Positions 20,401-32,049 are shown, counted from the stretch's first letter. The stretch is 56,278 bases of DNA from an uncultured Clostridium sp. (GCA_948466265.1 CAOJZU010000010.1:1-56278); one strand, 5' to 3'. The notes: a model not told the origin generated them from the letters alone. Numbers and translations: made by a program.

Positions 20401-23400
20401 CGCTCAGTGGGCAATAAGTTCAAAAGGTGCTGAAATAAGTTCTCCTAGAGATAGTTTTAAAACTATAAATAAAAATAATCCAGCCTTCACATATGAAGAA
20501 TTAGAAGGTTTATATGAAGAAATTGCAAACTATAGATGGAGTGTGATTAATTCAGGCTCAGAATGCCCAAGCTTAGAAGATGCAGTAAATCATGTAAAAG
20601 GAAATCACGGAAGTGACAAAGATATAAATGCTAAAGTAGAATATATCAAAAAAGCAGTAGCAACATCTTCAGCTGGTCAATATCCTGTATATGATAAATT
20701 TATATTAGACTATGAAGGAGCAAATGCTGGAAGCACGACAGTGGAATTTGCAGGGGACACAGTTCCTTACATATATCCAGGACAATTACAAATACACCAA
20801 GCTTTAGTTAGAAGAGATAAAACAGACTTAGAACTTACAACAAATATAGTGGAAACAACTGTAAGTATGAATAGATATGATACAACATATGGATATAATG
20901 TTCCAAATAATGGCTCATATCACCAATACATCTATAAAGAAGATTATAACTATGATACAAAAGGACTAAAAGAAGATGGTACACAAAGAGAAGATGGTAT
21001 TGCATACTATACAGAGGATAATGTACATTTCTATGTAACATATGAATCAACTATTAAAAACTTTACTTATTCAAATACAAGACTAACACAAATAATTGAC
21101 TACTATAATAAAGAATTTAACTGGAAAGCATCATATACTACAACAAAAGGAACTCAAATTCCAGGAATTGAAGTAATAAGAAATGGTGGAAATTGTAACT
21201 ATACAGTAGCAGATGGTGCAAGACCTAATGGATATAAGTCAAAAATTGTAACTTTATTAAGTGACAATGGATTAAATAGTCCAAGTGACGAAATAAAGAT
21301 TAGACTAACATATGAATTAGTAGGAGATACAGGCGAAAATGGCAATGCTAAAGATGTTCTTGCAAAATACCTATTTAGAAATAATGAGTATGGAGAAGGA
21401 AAAGAAGAACTTGGTATGGATATCTCTTATGCAATGGAAATTAATCACTATGCAGAAATTGCAGAATATAAAACAGATTCAGCATATATAGATAGAGATT
21501 CGCATCCAGGAAACTTTGATGTAGAAGCCTATGAAAGAGCAATAGTAGAGTACCAAAAAGCAAGAGAAGAATACAAGAAAAACCCATCAGAAGAAAATAG
21601 ATTAGTAGCTCAAACTAGAAAAGAAGAACTAACTAAGATGAGAGAAGACGATACAGGAACAGTTACATTAACACTATCAAATAGTGGTACAGTTAGAACT
21701 CTTACAGGAAATGTTTGGGAGGCAATAGACGGACAAGTAAAAGATACAGTAGACTTACAAACAAATTCTACTTATGGAGATAGATATGTAACTCATGACA
21801 GTAGCCTTGAGAAAGCACTTGGTGGAATAAAAGTAGAACTTGTAGAGCTTGTAAATCCTGAAGATAAGATAAGCGAAAACGAGGAAACACAAGTTGTAAG
21901 AGCTGTAACAAGAACAAATGAAGATGGATCATATGAATTCAAATCATATATTGCAGGAGATTATACAGTAAGATTTGTATATGGAGATTTTGAAGATAAA
22001 GATCAAATTATAAGAAGTAAAATAACAACAGGAAGTGAAGGGCAAAATACAACTCTTCCAATAAATGGACAATATTATCAATCAACAAAAGCTAATCCAA
22101 ATACAGATAAGCTTGCAGGAAATGATGTAAAATATTGGTACTATAACAATACAGATAAAAATAGGAGAGAGGATGATATACTTATACCAGATAACGCAGA
22201 ATATGAAAAACGTTATTCAGATGCATATGACGACAGTTATTCAAGACTTTCTCAAATGAAAGCAACAGTAATTGCAGGAGAAGGAATAAATAATTCTACA
22301 TCAACAGAATACAACTACGATGGTAATATAGAAGTTCAAGATGTAAGAGTAACAGACCCAATTTATGCGTATACATCTACAATGAACCTTGAAGTAGAAT
22401 ATGTTCGTCCAAGTGTAATAGGAAACAAAGGTAACTCTTGGTATAAATATGGAATTAGCAATGTAGACTTTGGAGTAACTCCAAGAGCTTACAATGACGT
22501 AAATGTATCAAGATATGTATCAAATGTTAAGTTATATGTAGAAGGATCAAACGAACCATTAATAAACAGCTACTTTAATGAAGCAGGAAATAGGGAAGAA
22601 GGACATGAAGATGAAAAAGGAAGAGGTTATATTAATGATACTATTGATAGTAATGCATATTTAGATGGATTAATAAAAATAAACTATGAAGAATTGCTTG
22701 CACAACGTGCACATCTAGAATTAACATATTCAGTTAAAGTATCAAATGATAGTAGATATGATGACAAAAATAAGATATATGATACAATAAAATATATCTA
22801 TCAATATGGTGATAATACAGGCGAAATAGTTGGAGTTTCATACTACGATGAGGAAGTAAGTAAACTTACAAATTATGAAACAAGAGGAGTTGGAACTGAG
22901 ACTCAAGGAACAATTATATATCATAATAAGCTTGGAGTACAAGGTAATGGATTTGGAAACTTAGCAAAAGAAAATAGAAATCAAGCAACTTATAAAGAAA
23001 ATTCAAACAGAACAGAAAGGCTTTCTGAATATAATGTAGTTACAGGAACAAGCACACCAGGAGCAAAAAATATCACATCAAAAGTAGAGACAATAATAGA
23101 TTATCCAACAGTACCATTAGACTTTAATGGAACAAATAAACTTGGAGAAGAAATAAACAAAGACTGGTTAGAAACTGATCCAAAAGAGTTTGTATCAAGT
23201 CGTGAAGATTATAAAATAGAGCATGGGGATATTTCACTTGTTGGAAAAGTTGGTGACGAAAACAGCTTAATGACACAATCACATATATTAATTGCAAAAC
23301 CACTTTCAACTGAAGATGATAATCCAGCAAACTTATATGCAAACTTATTACCAGGAGAAACAAGAGAAACTACATTAGTATTACAACATACACTAGCAAC

Positions 23401-23839
23401 ATCAACTGAAGAGATATCAGATGATCCAAGTCAAGATATCACAGGAAATGATATAGAATATTCTAATTTAGTAGAGATAACAAGATTAAGCAATACTGCA
23501 GGAAAAATAGTAGACATAGAAGGATATGACATAAATGGTGAAGAAAGTACAGAAACATCAAAAGTACATGATTCAGCATTAATAGGAATGACAACAGGTA
23601 AATATGAAAAAGAAAACACAACTGTCACAGTTGATGTAATAAAGGCAGATAAGGTAGAACTTACACCAACATTAAGCACAGGAAAATCACAAACAACACA
23701 AATTACTCCACCAGCAGGTCTACCAAAAGCAGAAAACATATTTGCATACACAGGAATTGCACTAATTGTTTTAAGCATACTTGCAGGAGGAATAGTACTA
23801 ATAAAAAAATATGTTATTGTAAAAATACCAAAAGCATAA
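17459..23839 (+). CDS. giant surface protein with SpaA/SdrD-B-like domains
   Basis: 2126-residue protein starting at ATG 17459 behind GGAAGGGGG, 22 bases after the previous gene. The N-terminal signal/anchor helix is IIILAIIIIIGICAISI. It contains a SpaA-like module around residues 540-650 (NKPLAGAEYEV, HETKAPAGHKLGKG), an SdrD B-like module around 895-975 (GGKVFWDYTENKDGKESNG) and a second one around 1415-1520 (TGNVWEAIDGQV). A Cys-containing insertion (ETCPEGCESDH) lies near residue 475. The C-terminus has LPKAEN then one hydrophobic helix and KK, a degenerate version of a sortase signal lacking the T-G pair. Not a single CGG is in frame over 6.4 kb, unlike its neighbour. Probably a cell-surface adhesin; ligand unknown. 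Confidence 0.85.
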   Translation: MKIKDKMRNIRNIIILAIIIIIGICAISIPYVTAVVNEGNSAAKAEIFKDDLGILNSKEHPTHLFADYGIYLFCGAHKWDVDGFMTATQAHYTAWKNKSPIGKAEYDENNPYYLYARSETVGLYNSYKGEFNRWKATVKGLKSVSPAYQDDQGLIDSLKGSLPGISKPVVKSIEYTQVGQYDTKTYIDAAFILTQQKVYDNAKIMPKNKENITPDEQEKGYFNVDEKQYALWETDINVGAGNDGDDRNLGDIAKKFKEFYKIIKSSGYGSIINAIGEGIEQTSVGMGENKAYKFKEAKVEVDSKNNKYIYGPFCLDYAVDDEAGDIYKSTPTNQVKFNAIEEIRIYDKNKNDITEASNFQIVYEYKGGSTEGQKLRRISDEKWYAKANYEEVKAFESSKPFYIVVDASNLNPEQLKGIYAKVGLQYLDEVTATMYEYEGNVVKYFYKEGVMASQNVTHTARYEKDGSHSETCPEGCESDHKTEGSTSKTFSIKTTGFTLNRAYSGEKAQKMVGYACDGTRTYKTYSVVLTTDWDDTGDTKIELEKICDNTNKPLAGAEYEVTLEINGQDAHRNSINKTMKFYRTTDAKGKISITSSEIAIEGVYLGTFTGEIKAKFHETKAPAGHKLGKGDAELTVSVTNGNGSGSVTAKNEHVDNPVIQIAKVNEDGKKIEEASFKIHVIYKVGNNAEVDDPYNIIGGTTEKGYLRLTREDFKKLKKGFDFGTNFTGYITLQISEIGAPNNFSLSSNNLSVTLHYEKGKLVKREASENPSVVVDYAYKNWTENIQNWINAERSGKKFTMYSYVEENVKAWIKKQQTEHPELEYADILNYLEQYVKEIDEKIKNNEMSNPVLEDWDVATKVQGNNNVVQIVFKDTPGNFEIPDIEITLDNMDLGGKVFWDYTENKDGKESNGLYDEGEKSLYGIEVNLTGSDGSFRRTITNRNGEYLFKGLNPLKKYTVTFKYNGIQFEAKRAENVGEYNSAQWAISSKGAEISSPRDSFKTINKNNPAFTYEELEGLYEEIANYRWSVINSGSECPSLEDAVNHVKGNHGSDKDINAKVEYIKKAVATSSAGQYPVYDKFILDYEGANAGSTTVEFAGDTVPYIYPGQLQIHQALVRRDKTDLELTTNIVETTVSMNRYDTTYGYNVPNNGSYHQYIYKEDYNYDTKGLKEDGTQREDGIAYYTEDNVHFYVTYESTIKNFTYSNTRLTQIIDYYNKEFNWKASYTTTKGTQIPGIEVIRNGGNCNYTVADGARPNGYKSKIVTLLSDNGLNSPSDEIKIRLTYELVGDTGENGNAKDVLAKYLFRNNEYGEGKEELGMDISYAMEINHYAEIAEYKTDSAYIDRDSHPGNFDVEAYERAIVEYQKAREEYKKNPSEENRLVAQTRKEELTKMREDDTGTVTLTLSNSGTVRTLTGNVWEAIDGQVKDTVDLQTNSTYGDRYVTHDSSLEKALGGIKVELVELVNPEDKISENEETQVVRAVTRTNEDGSYEFKSYIAGDYTVRFVYGDFEDKDQIIRSKITTGSEGQNTTLPINGQYYQSTKANPNTDKLAGNDVKYWYYNNTDKNRREDDILIPDNAEYEKRYSDAYDDSYSRLSQMKATVIAGEGINNSTSTEYNYDGNIEVQDVRVTDPIYAYTSTMNLEVEYVRPSVIGNKGNSWYKYGISNVDFGVTPRAYNDVNVSRYVSNVKLYVEGSNEPLINSYFNEAGNREEGHEDEKGRGYINDTIDSNAYLDGLIKINYEELLAQRAHLELTYSVKVSNDSRYDDKNKIYDTIKYIYQYGDNTGEIVGVSYYDEEVSKLTNYETRGVGTETQGTIIYHNKLGVQGNGFGNLAKENRNQATYKENSNRTERLSEYNVVTGTSTPGAKNITSKVETIIDYPTVPLDFNGTNKLGEEINKDWLETDPKEFVSSREDYKIEHGDISLVGKVGDENSLMTQSHILIAKPLSTEDDNPANLYANLLPGETRETTLVLQHTLATSTEEISDDPSQDITGNDIEYSNLVEITRLSNTAGKIVDIEGYDINGEESTETSKVHDSALIGMTTGKYEKENTTVTVDVIKADKVELTPTLSTGKSQTTQITPPAGLPKAENIFAYTGIALIVLSILAGGIVLIKKYVIVKIPKA

Positions 23840-23857
23840 AAACTCCTAAAATAGATT

Positions 23858-23893
23858 AAAAAATTGAGGCTATGTAAATAGCCTTGATTTTTT
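23858..23893 (+). terminator. intrinsic terminator after the surface-protein operon
   Basis: GGCTA/TAGCC core stem around a TGTAAA loop, extended by wobble and A-T pairs and followed by a run of seven T (about 23887-23893). Confidence 0.75.
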
Positions 23894-23967
23894 TACATAT
23901 GTATAAATTTTGTAAGTATTGGCAAAACTAAGCAAGAAAATAATTTTTTTGCAAAGGGGCGAAAATT

Positions 23968-26900
23968 TTGAAGGCCAAGAAAGCATTAAATATAAAAGGA
24001 GCAATACTCCAAAAAGAACAGCTAAAAACATACCTAGAAAATATTGCAGCAGACCATACTTTAAAAGAAAAATCGGACAAGCAAACATATCCAATACCTA
24101 AAATGCTAGAAAACTTTGAATATATAACAAAGACTTATGATATATTAAATCAGCACCTAAAACTTGGAATAAATATACATCAAGCAGGAGAGTGGCTTTT
24201 AGATAATTATTATATTATAGAAGAAACAGTAAAGGAGGTAAGAAAAAATTTACCTCTTAAAAAATATGTAAAATTTATAGGTATAAGAAATCGGAAAATA
24301 TAAAGGATTTGCAAGAAGCTATGTACTTGCATCAGAGATAGTTGCATACACAGACCGGAAACTTTAAGCCAAAAGATTTAGAGGAATTTTTACAAAGTTA
24401 TCAAAATAAAAAGAATTTAAATATGGATGAAATTTGGAATATAAGTTTATTCTTTAAAATTGCATTAATAGAAAGAATAAGAGAAATATCGGAAAAAATA
24501 TATGTATCACAAATGCAAAAGGTAAAGGTAGAAAGTATAATAGAAAGACTTGTAGAAAATAAGCCAAAAAATGAACTTAAGTTTGTGCCTTTATCTAAAA
24601 CACATGGTGAAAATAGTTATACCTTTATAGAATATATGTCATATAAGCTAAAAAAGTATGGAAAAAAAGGTATAGCTTATTTAAATATTTTAGAAGAGGA
24701 AATAGAGAAACAGGGGCTTGCTCTTTCAGAGGTCATAAAAAAAGAGCATTTTGATATAGCATTAAAAAAGGTAGCTATAGGAAATGCTATAAGAAGTATA
24801 CATGCGCTTCAAAGAATGAATTTTTCAGAGATTTTCGAAAGTATAAATGGAGTAGAAGAAATACTAAAGAAAGATCCAAGTGGAATTTATAATCAAATGG
24901 ATTATAAAACTAAAGAGAATTATAGAAATGCCATTAAGGAAATTGCAGATAGGACAAAGATATCTGAGATATACATTGCAAGAAAGGCAATTAATCTTGC
25001 AAAAAATAAAGAAAAAGGTACAAAGAACAATCATGTAGGATACTATTTATTAGATAGACGGTATAGTAGAATTATATCAAACACTTGGAATAAAAAAATG
25101 TGATGTATATAAAAAGACTAAATTTAAAGTAAATTTATATATTCTTGGAACTACTGGAATAAGCATTATTTTATCAGTTTTATGTAGTTTTTTTGTATTG
25201 CGCTATGTTTCCAGATGGCGGACGTATTATTTTTGTCCCTATAACTGCAATATTTTTCTTTATTCCAATTTCTGAAATAATAATAAAATTAACACAAACA
25301 ATTTTAAGTAGATGTGTAAAACCAAAGCAAATACCAAAAATGGATTTTAGTCTAGGAGTTCCAAAAGAATATGCGACAATGGTAGTAATTCCAAGTATTG
25401 TAAAATCTGGAGAAGATATAAAAAAGATATTTGAGAAGCTAGAAGTATATTATTTAGCAAATAAATCAGAGAATATTTATTTTACATTACTGCGGAGACC
25501 CTGCACCTGGATCAAAAGAAAAAGAAGATACAGATTTAGAAATAATAAATACAGCAAATTATGAATTAGATAGATTGAATAAAAAATATAGATCTGCAAA
25601 TGATCAGGCTATATTTAATTTTGTGTATAGAAAAAGGCTTTGGAATAAAAGTGAACACTGTTATATGGGTTGGGAAAGAAAAAGGGGGCTACTTACAGAG
25701 TTAAGTAATTTTTTGCAAGATAAGAAAAGCAAGACAACATTTACCACAAATACTTTAGAAAAGTTCAATTTAAAAATAAAATATATAATTACTTTAGATT
25801 TAGATACAGAGCTTACGTTAAATTCAGGGATAGAGCTTATAGGTGCAATGGCACATCCTTTAAATAAACCTATAATAGAAAATCGGAATAGTTACAGGTG
25901 GATATGGGATAATGCAACCTAGAGTTGGAATTAGCTTAGAAAATAGCCATAAAACTATATTTACTGAAATATTTGCAGGAAGCGGGGGAGTAGATCCTTA
26001 TACTAATGCTATTTCTGATACGTATCATGACAACTTTGGGGAAGGCATTTACACAGGAAAGGGAATATATGATTTAAAAGTATTTAATTTGTGTTTAAAA
26101 GATAAAATAAAAGAAAATACAGTTTTAAGCCATGACTTATTAGAGGGAAGCTTTTTAAGGTGTCGGACTTGTATCAGATATAATGCTTTTAGATGGATAC
26201 CCTAAAAGCTATAATTCATATTTAACAAGACTTAGCAGATGGATAAGAGGAGACTATCAGATATTAGGTTATTTAAAAAGGAAATCTGGTTTAAACAAAT
26301 TATCTAAATATAAGATAATTGATAACATAAGAAGAAGTCTAGTTGAAATTATGGTTATTTTAAGTATAGTAATTTTGATATTACTTAAAATTGAATTTAA
26401 TGTAAAAATAGGTTTAGGAATATCAGTAATGCTAATTAGTGCTGTTATTTCTAGTATATTAGAGATTTTAGATTATATTATATTTAGAAAAGAAAATATA
26501 AAAAAACAGAAAAGGTTTACAAGAACAGCAGATGGACTAAAAGGTAGCATTTATAGAGCTTTGATAAATATTATAACACTTCCAACTAAGGCTTATATAT
26601 CACTTGATGCAATTGTTAGAACAATATATAGGATGACTGTTTCAAGAGAATATTTATTAGAATGGGTGACATCAGATGAAGCTGAAAAGCAAGATAAGGC
26701 TCAGTTAAGTAGTTCATATAAAAAGATGATGCCAAATATTATTTTAGGACTATCATTTTTAGTAGTAAATATGTTAATGCCTCATAATATTTGTTTAAAT
26801 ATATTTTTATTTATATCTTCTACATTGTTTTTGACTGCACCAGTTATTATGTGGGATATAAGTGTTGCACATGATGAACAAAAGAAGATAGATAGATTAA

Positions 26901-29555
26901 CAAAAGAAGAAAAAGATTATATAAGAAATGTTGCAGAAAAAACATTTGAATATTTTGCTGAGCATGTATCTGATGAGAATTCTTATCTTCCACCTGATAA
27001 TTATCAAGAAAGTAGAAGAGAGAAAGTTACCCCAAGGACATCTTCTACAAATATTGGACTTGGTATTTTAAGTATGATTTCTGCATATGATTTAAAATTT
27101 ATAACTTTAGAGCAAGTAATTATAAAATTAGAAAATATATTAGGAACAATACAAAAATTAGAAAAGTGGAATCGGACATTTATATAATTGGTATAATATA
27201 AAAACATTAGAGCCACTTAAACCAAAATATGTTTCAACAGTGGACAGTCGGAAATTTTATTCGGATATATGTATACTCTAAAAATTTTTTTGGAGGAAAA
27301 GCAAAATACAGTATATAAGGACAGAATAAAATCTTTGCTGGATATAGTATGTGAGATAATAGATAATACAGATTTTTCTTATTTATATAATAAAGAAAAT
27401 GGTCTTTTCTCTATAGGATTTAATGAAGAAGAAAACAATCAAACAGATAACTACTATGATCTTCTTGCATCTGAAGCAAGACAAGCAAGTCTTGTTGCAA
27501 TTGCTAAAAAAGATATTCCATCAAAGCATTGGAATAATTTAAGTAGAACACTTACTACTCTTGGAAAATATAAAGGACTTATATCATGGTCAGGAACAGC
27601 ATTTGAATATTTAATGCCAAATATAAATATAAAAAAATATGAAGGAAGTTTACTTGATGAGTCTTGTAAATTCATGGTTATGAGTCAAATAAAATATAGT
27701 AATAGACTTGGTATTCCATGGGGAATATCAGAAGCTGCATTTAATCTAAAAGATTTAAATGCAAATTATCAATATAAAGCATTTGGACTTCCTTGGCTTG
27801 GTCTCAAACGAGGTCTAGGCGATGAAATGGTAGTTTCGACTTACGGAGGAGTACTTGCAATATCAGATTATCCAAAAGAGGTGCTTCAAAATTTAAAAAC
27901 TTTAGAAAGCTATGGAATGTTTGGTAAGTATGGATTTTTTGAGTCAATTGATTATACTCCTTCAAGACTTCCAAGCGGGAAAAAATATGCAGTAGTTGAA
28001 ACTTATATGGCACACCATCAAGCGCTAATTTTGCTTTCTATAAACAATTTGATAAATGATAATATTCTGCAAAAGAGATTTATGCAAAATCCCGAAATAA
28101 AGGCAATAGACATACTTTTACAAGAAAAAATGCCAGTAGATATGCTAGTTACTAAGGAAAGAAAAGAAAAATTAAAAAGAATAAAATATACAGGGTATGA
28201 TAACTATGTACAAAACGTTTACACTAAAGTTAATAGTCATTTAAGAAAATGTAATGTTCTATCAAGTGAAAATTATTTGATAGAAATGAATGATAAAGGA
28301 GAAGGATATAGTAAGTATAAAGATATACTTATAAATAAATATAAAGAAACAAGTAGCAATCCTTGTCGGAATTTTCTTTTATATAAGGAATACTGAAACA
28401 AAAGAAGTTTGGAAAGCAAATTATGAAGTAGGACAAAAAGAAAAATATGAAGTTGTGTTTGCTCAAGATTTTTCAGAAATTATAAAAACAAAAGGAGAAA
28501 TAGAAACAGATTTGAAGGTCATTCCAGCATCTGAGGAAGGCTCAGAAATAAGATCTTTGAAAATAAAGAATAAATCGCAAAAAGATGTAAATCTGGAAGT
28601 GACAGGACTTTTTAGACCAGTATTGTCAAGGATTGAAGATGATATCTCACATCCCGCATTTAATAATTTATTTTTGAAATATAAGAGCTTAAGTTCAGGA
28701 GATTTAATTGTAAAGAGAAATAGAAATGTAAATATTAGTCTTGGTGCAAGCTTAAATCTACAAAACTATGAAAATTCAGAGTTAGAATATGAAATCGATA
28801 ACACTAAAGTTTGTGATATGATAGAAAACGGAGATAAGTTTAGCAGTAAATTGGGACTTGTGACAGAAGGGTGTATAGCGCTAAGAAGAAAAGTCACAAT
28901 TAAACAAGGCGAAGAGGCACTTTTAAATTTGGTTATTTGTACCTTAGAAGATGAAAAAGAGATTGCTAGAACTCTTGAATATTATAAGATACAGGAAAAC
29001 GTGGAAAAAGAATTTAAAATAGCAAGAGCTAAATCTGAAGAAGAAGCTAGATATTTGAATTTAAGTAGAAATAATCTAGATGTATTTTACAAAATGTTAC
29101 CATATATATTGCATCAAAATCCATTAAAATCACTATATATAGAATCCCTTAGAAAAGGTAGGTATAAACAAAGTGATTTTTGGAAGTATGGGATTTCAGG
29201 AGATATACCAATAATACTTGTGACTGTTAAAGATTTAAGTGATGTTTATGTAGTAAAAGAAGTTTTAAAAGTGCATGAGAATTTAAGAGTAAAAGGAATA
29301 AAGACTGATTTGTGCATTTTAGATTATGAAAAAAATATATATGAGAGATTTGTAAAAGAACAGATAATTCAAGAGATATTAAATATGCAGATAGGATATC
29401 TTCAAAATGTAAGTTCAGGAATATTTTTATTAAATGCAAATGAAATAGAGGATGAAGATTTGTTTAAATTTAGAGCAAATATTTGGATAAATGCATCTAA
29501 AGGAAGTATAATAGAGCAGATTAAGGAGTTGGAAGAGAAGTTTGAAAAATCTTAA
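23968..29555 (+). CDS. cyclic beta-1,2-glucan synthase-like protein, GT84 plus glycoamylase part (11 CGGN shifts)
   Basis: Reconstructed protein of 1858 residues from TTG 23968 (AAAGGGG upstream). The N-terminal ~400 residues are helical, with membrane segments around 385-450. A GT2/GT84-type glycosyltransferase domain follows with DLDTE (~606), HDLLEG (~721) and RWIRGDYQ (~759), then more membrane helices. The glycoamylase-like domain includes PRTSSTNIGLGILS, WNGHLYNWY and STVDSGNFIGYM. Shifts are at CGG 24292, 24356, 25059, 25219, 25493, 25884, 26164, 27173, 27249, 27262 and 28367. They give Gly109, 130, 364, 417, 508, 638, 731, 1067, 1092, 1096 and 1464, and the joins rebuild family motifs such as WNG-HLYNW and VDSG-NFIG-YMYTL. 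The product is probably a cyclic or linear beta-1,2-glucan. Substrate is inferred from family. Confidence 0.85.
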
Positions 29556-31955
29556 ATTTTATAATGGTTTTGGCGGATTTAGTGATGATGGAAAAGAATA
29601 TACTATAAAATCAAATAAAAACGAAAAGCTTATGCGTGCATGGAGTAATGTAATTGCAAATGAAAAATTTGGAACTATTGTAACAAATAATATGGGTGGG
29701 TTTACGTATAGTAAAAACAGTAGATTAAATAGAATAACAGCATGGGCTAATATGCCAAGTAATGATATACCATCAGAAATAATATATATGAGAGATTTAA
29801 AATATCCAAAAAATGTTTGGACTTTAAATAGTAATGTTATTCCAGATGATGAAGATTATTTTGTCACGTTTGGATTTGGATATGCTAAATATACACACAC
29901 AAGTTTAGATTTGATACAAGAAACTGAAGTTTTTGTTCCAAAAGAAGATAGTGCAAAAATAAATATAATTAGACTTAAAAATACCTTGTCAGAAAGACGA
30001 AAACTAAAACTTATATATTATTTAAAACCAGTACTTGGTGAAGATGAAACAAAGACTAGTGGCTATATAGATTTAGAATTTGATAAAGAAGTAAATGCAC
30101 TATTTGCAAGAAATATTTATGGAGAAGGGATATCGAAAACTGTATATATATCAAGTAGTGAAAAAATATTATCATATACAGGGAATAATTTAAGTTTTAT
30201 GCGGAAATGGAAATATAAACATGCCAGACGCAGTTTTTAAATCAAACTTAAGTATGGAAAATGGTCTTGGAACAGAAAGCATAATTGCTATAGAAATAGA
30301 AATAGAATTAGATGCATATGAAGATAAAAAGATTGTTTTAATTCTTGGAGAAGAAGAGAATAAAAATGATTGTATTAATGTTTTAAATAAATATAAAAGA
30401 ACAGAAGAATCTTTAGAGGAACTTAGAAGAGTAAAAGATTATTGGTCTAATATACTAAGAAGAGTGCAAGTGAAAACTGAGGATGAAGAAATGGATTTTA
30501 TGCTAAATGGATGGGCTATGTATCAGGTAATTGTTTGTAGACTTTATTCAAGAAGTGCATATTACCAATCTGGAGGAGCATTTGGATTTAGGGATCAACT
30601 TCAAGATAGTCTATCTACTAAGTATTTTGATTCAAATATGTTAAAAAATCAAATATTAAAACATGCAAGGCACCAATTTGAAGAAGGAGATGTAGAACAT
30701 TGGTGGCATGATGAAACGAAAAGGGGAATTAGAACAAGATTTTCAGATGACCTTTTATGGCTTGTTTTCTCAGTATGTGAATATATTGAATTTACAGGAG
30801 ATACAAGTATTTTAGATATTGAAGTTCCGTATTTATTAGGTAGTCCTTTGCAAAATGGAGAAGATGAAAAGTATGATATACATGAGGAAAGTAGCATATC
30901 AGAAAGTATATATAGGCATTGCATAAAAGCTATTGAAAAATCATTAGACTTTGGAGAAAATGGATTACCTAAAATAGGATCCCGGTGATTGGAATGATGG
31001 ATTTAGTACAGTACGGAAACAAAGGAAAAGGAGAGAGCGTATGGCTTCGGATTTTTCTTATATAATATATTAGATAGGTTTAATGAAATATGTAGTAGCT
31101 TAGATGGAAAGAAAGAATATATAGAAAAATATGAGGGAATAAAGAGGAATTTAAAAGCTTCATTAAATACAAAGGGATGGGATGGATCATGGTTCAAGAG
31201 AGCATATATGGATGATGGTAAGGTGCTAGGAAGTAGGGAGAATACTGAATGCAAGATTGATAGTATTGCGCAGAGCTGGTCTGTTATCTCCAATGCAGGA
31301 GATGATTATAAAAGACAAAAAGCAATGGAGAATGTAGAAAAGTATCTAATAGATAAAGAGGCTGGAGTAATAAAACTTTTAGATCCACCATTTGAAAAGG
31401 GAGACTTAGAGCCAGGATATATAAAGGCATATTTACCAGGAGTAAGAGAGAATGGGGGACAATATACTCACTCTGCGATATGGACTGTCATTGCATTTGC
31501 AGAATTAAATCAAAATTTGCGTGCAAATAAGTATTATAAAATGATAAATCCAATAGAACATTCAAATTCAAAGGAAAAGGCTGAGATTTATAAAGTTGAG
31601 CCATATGTTATTGTGGCTGATGTATATGGAGCATCTAACTTGATTGGACAAGGAGGCTGGACATGGTATACAGGGTCAGCAAGTTGGTTTTATAAAGCTG
31701 GAATAGAGAATATTTTAGGACTTAAAATAAATAGACGGTGTGTTATCTATTGCTCCTTGTATTCCAAAGTCGTGGAATGAGTATTCTATAAGATATGAGT
31801 ATAAAACTAGTGTGTATAATATTAAAATTAGAAATTTAAGTAAAAATGAGCCAAATATTGTTAAAAGCTTTAAAGTAAATTCTGAAGAAATTGCTGATAA
31901 GCAAGTGAAACTTGTTGATAATGGAAGGATATATGAGGTTGAAGTAGAAATTTGA
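29542..31955 (+). CDS. GH94 glycoside phosphorylase-like protein (5 CGGN shifts)
   Basis: Reconstructed protein of 802 residues, normal for GH94 (cellobiose/chitobiose-phosphorylase type). It begins at TTG 29542 inside the end of the previous gene (14-base overlap), 13 bases after AAGGAG, and starts with the GH94 entry sequence NGFGGFSDDGKEYTI. YQSGGAFGFRDQLQDS and HWWHDE mark the catalytic (alpha/alpha)6 barrel. Shifts at CGG 30202 (after ATG), 30983 (TCC), 31014 (GTA), 31048 (CTT) and 31736 (AGA) give Gly221, 481, 491, 502 and 731. The second site is inside the catalytic motif GSG-DWNDG, which holds the general-acid Asp. In cyclic beta-1,2-glucan synthases this module is fused C-terminally and controls product length. 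Here no CGG lies at the junction, so the split appears real. Confidence 0.85.
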
Positions 31956-32008
31956 AATCTAAGTATCCAAATTAAAACGAAAAACATCTTTTTTTAACTT
32001 CGAGATTA

Positions 32009-32049
32009 ATCGACATAATATAGGAAGGATTTACAGAAAATCTGTCGAA
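32009..32049 (+). promoter_or_regulatory. pair of candidate Spo0A boxes upstream of dnaG-rpoD
   Basis: TGTCGAA at 32043-32049 is a perfect 0A box. ATCGACA at 32009-32015 is 6/7 to the reverse form TTCGACA. Both lie within 75 bases of the dnaG start. Pattern match only. Confidence 0.35.

Noticed and set aside
29520..29560. A further CGGN site joining the GT84 and GH94 proteins
   Set aside because: The frames differ by +1 as elsewhere, but there is no CGG in the overlap. A separate TTG start with AAGGAG is present, so I keep two genes.
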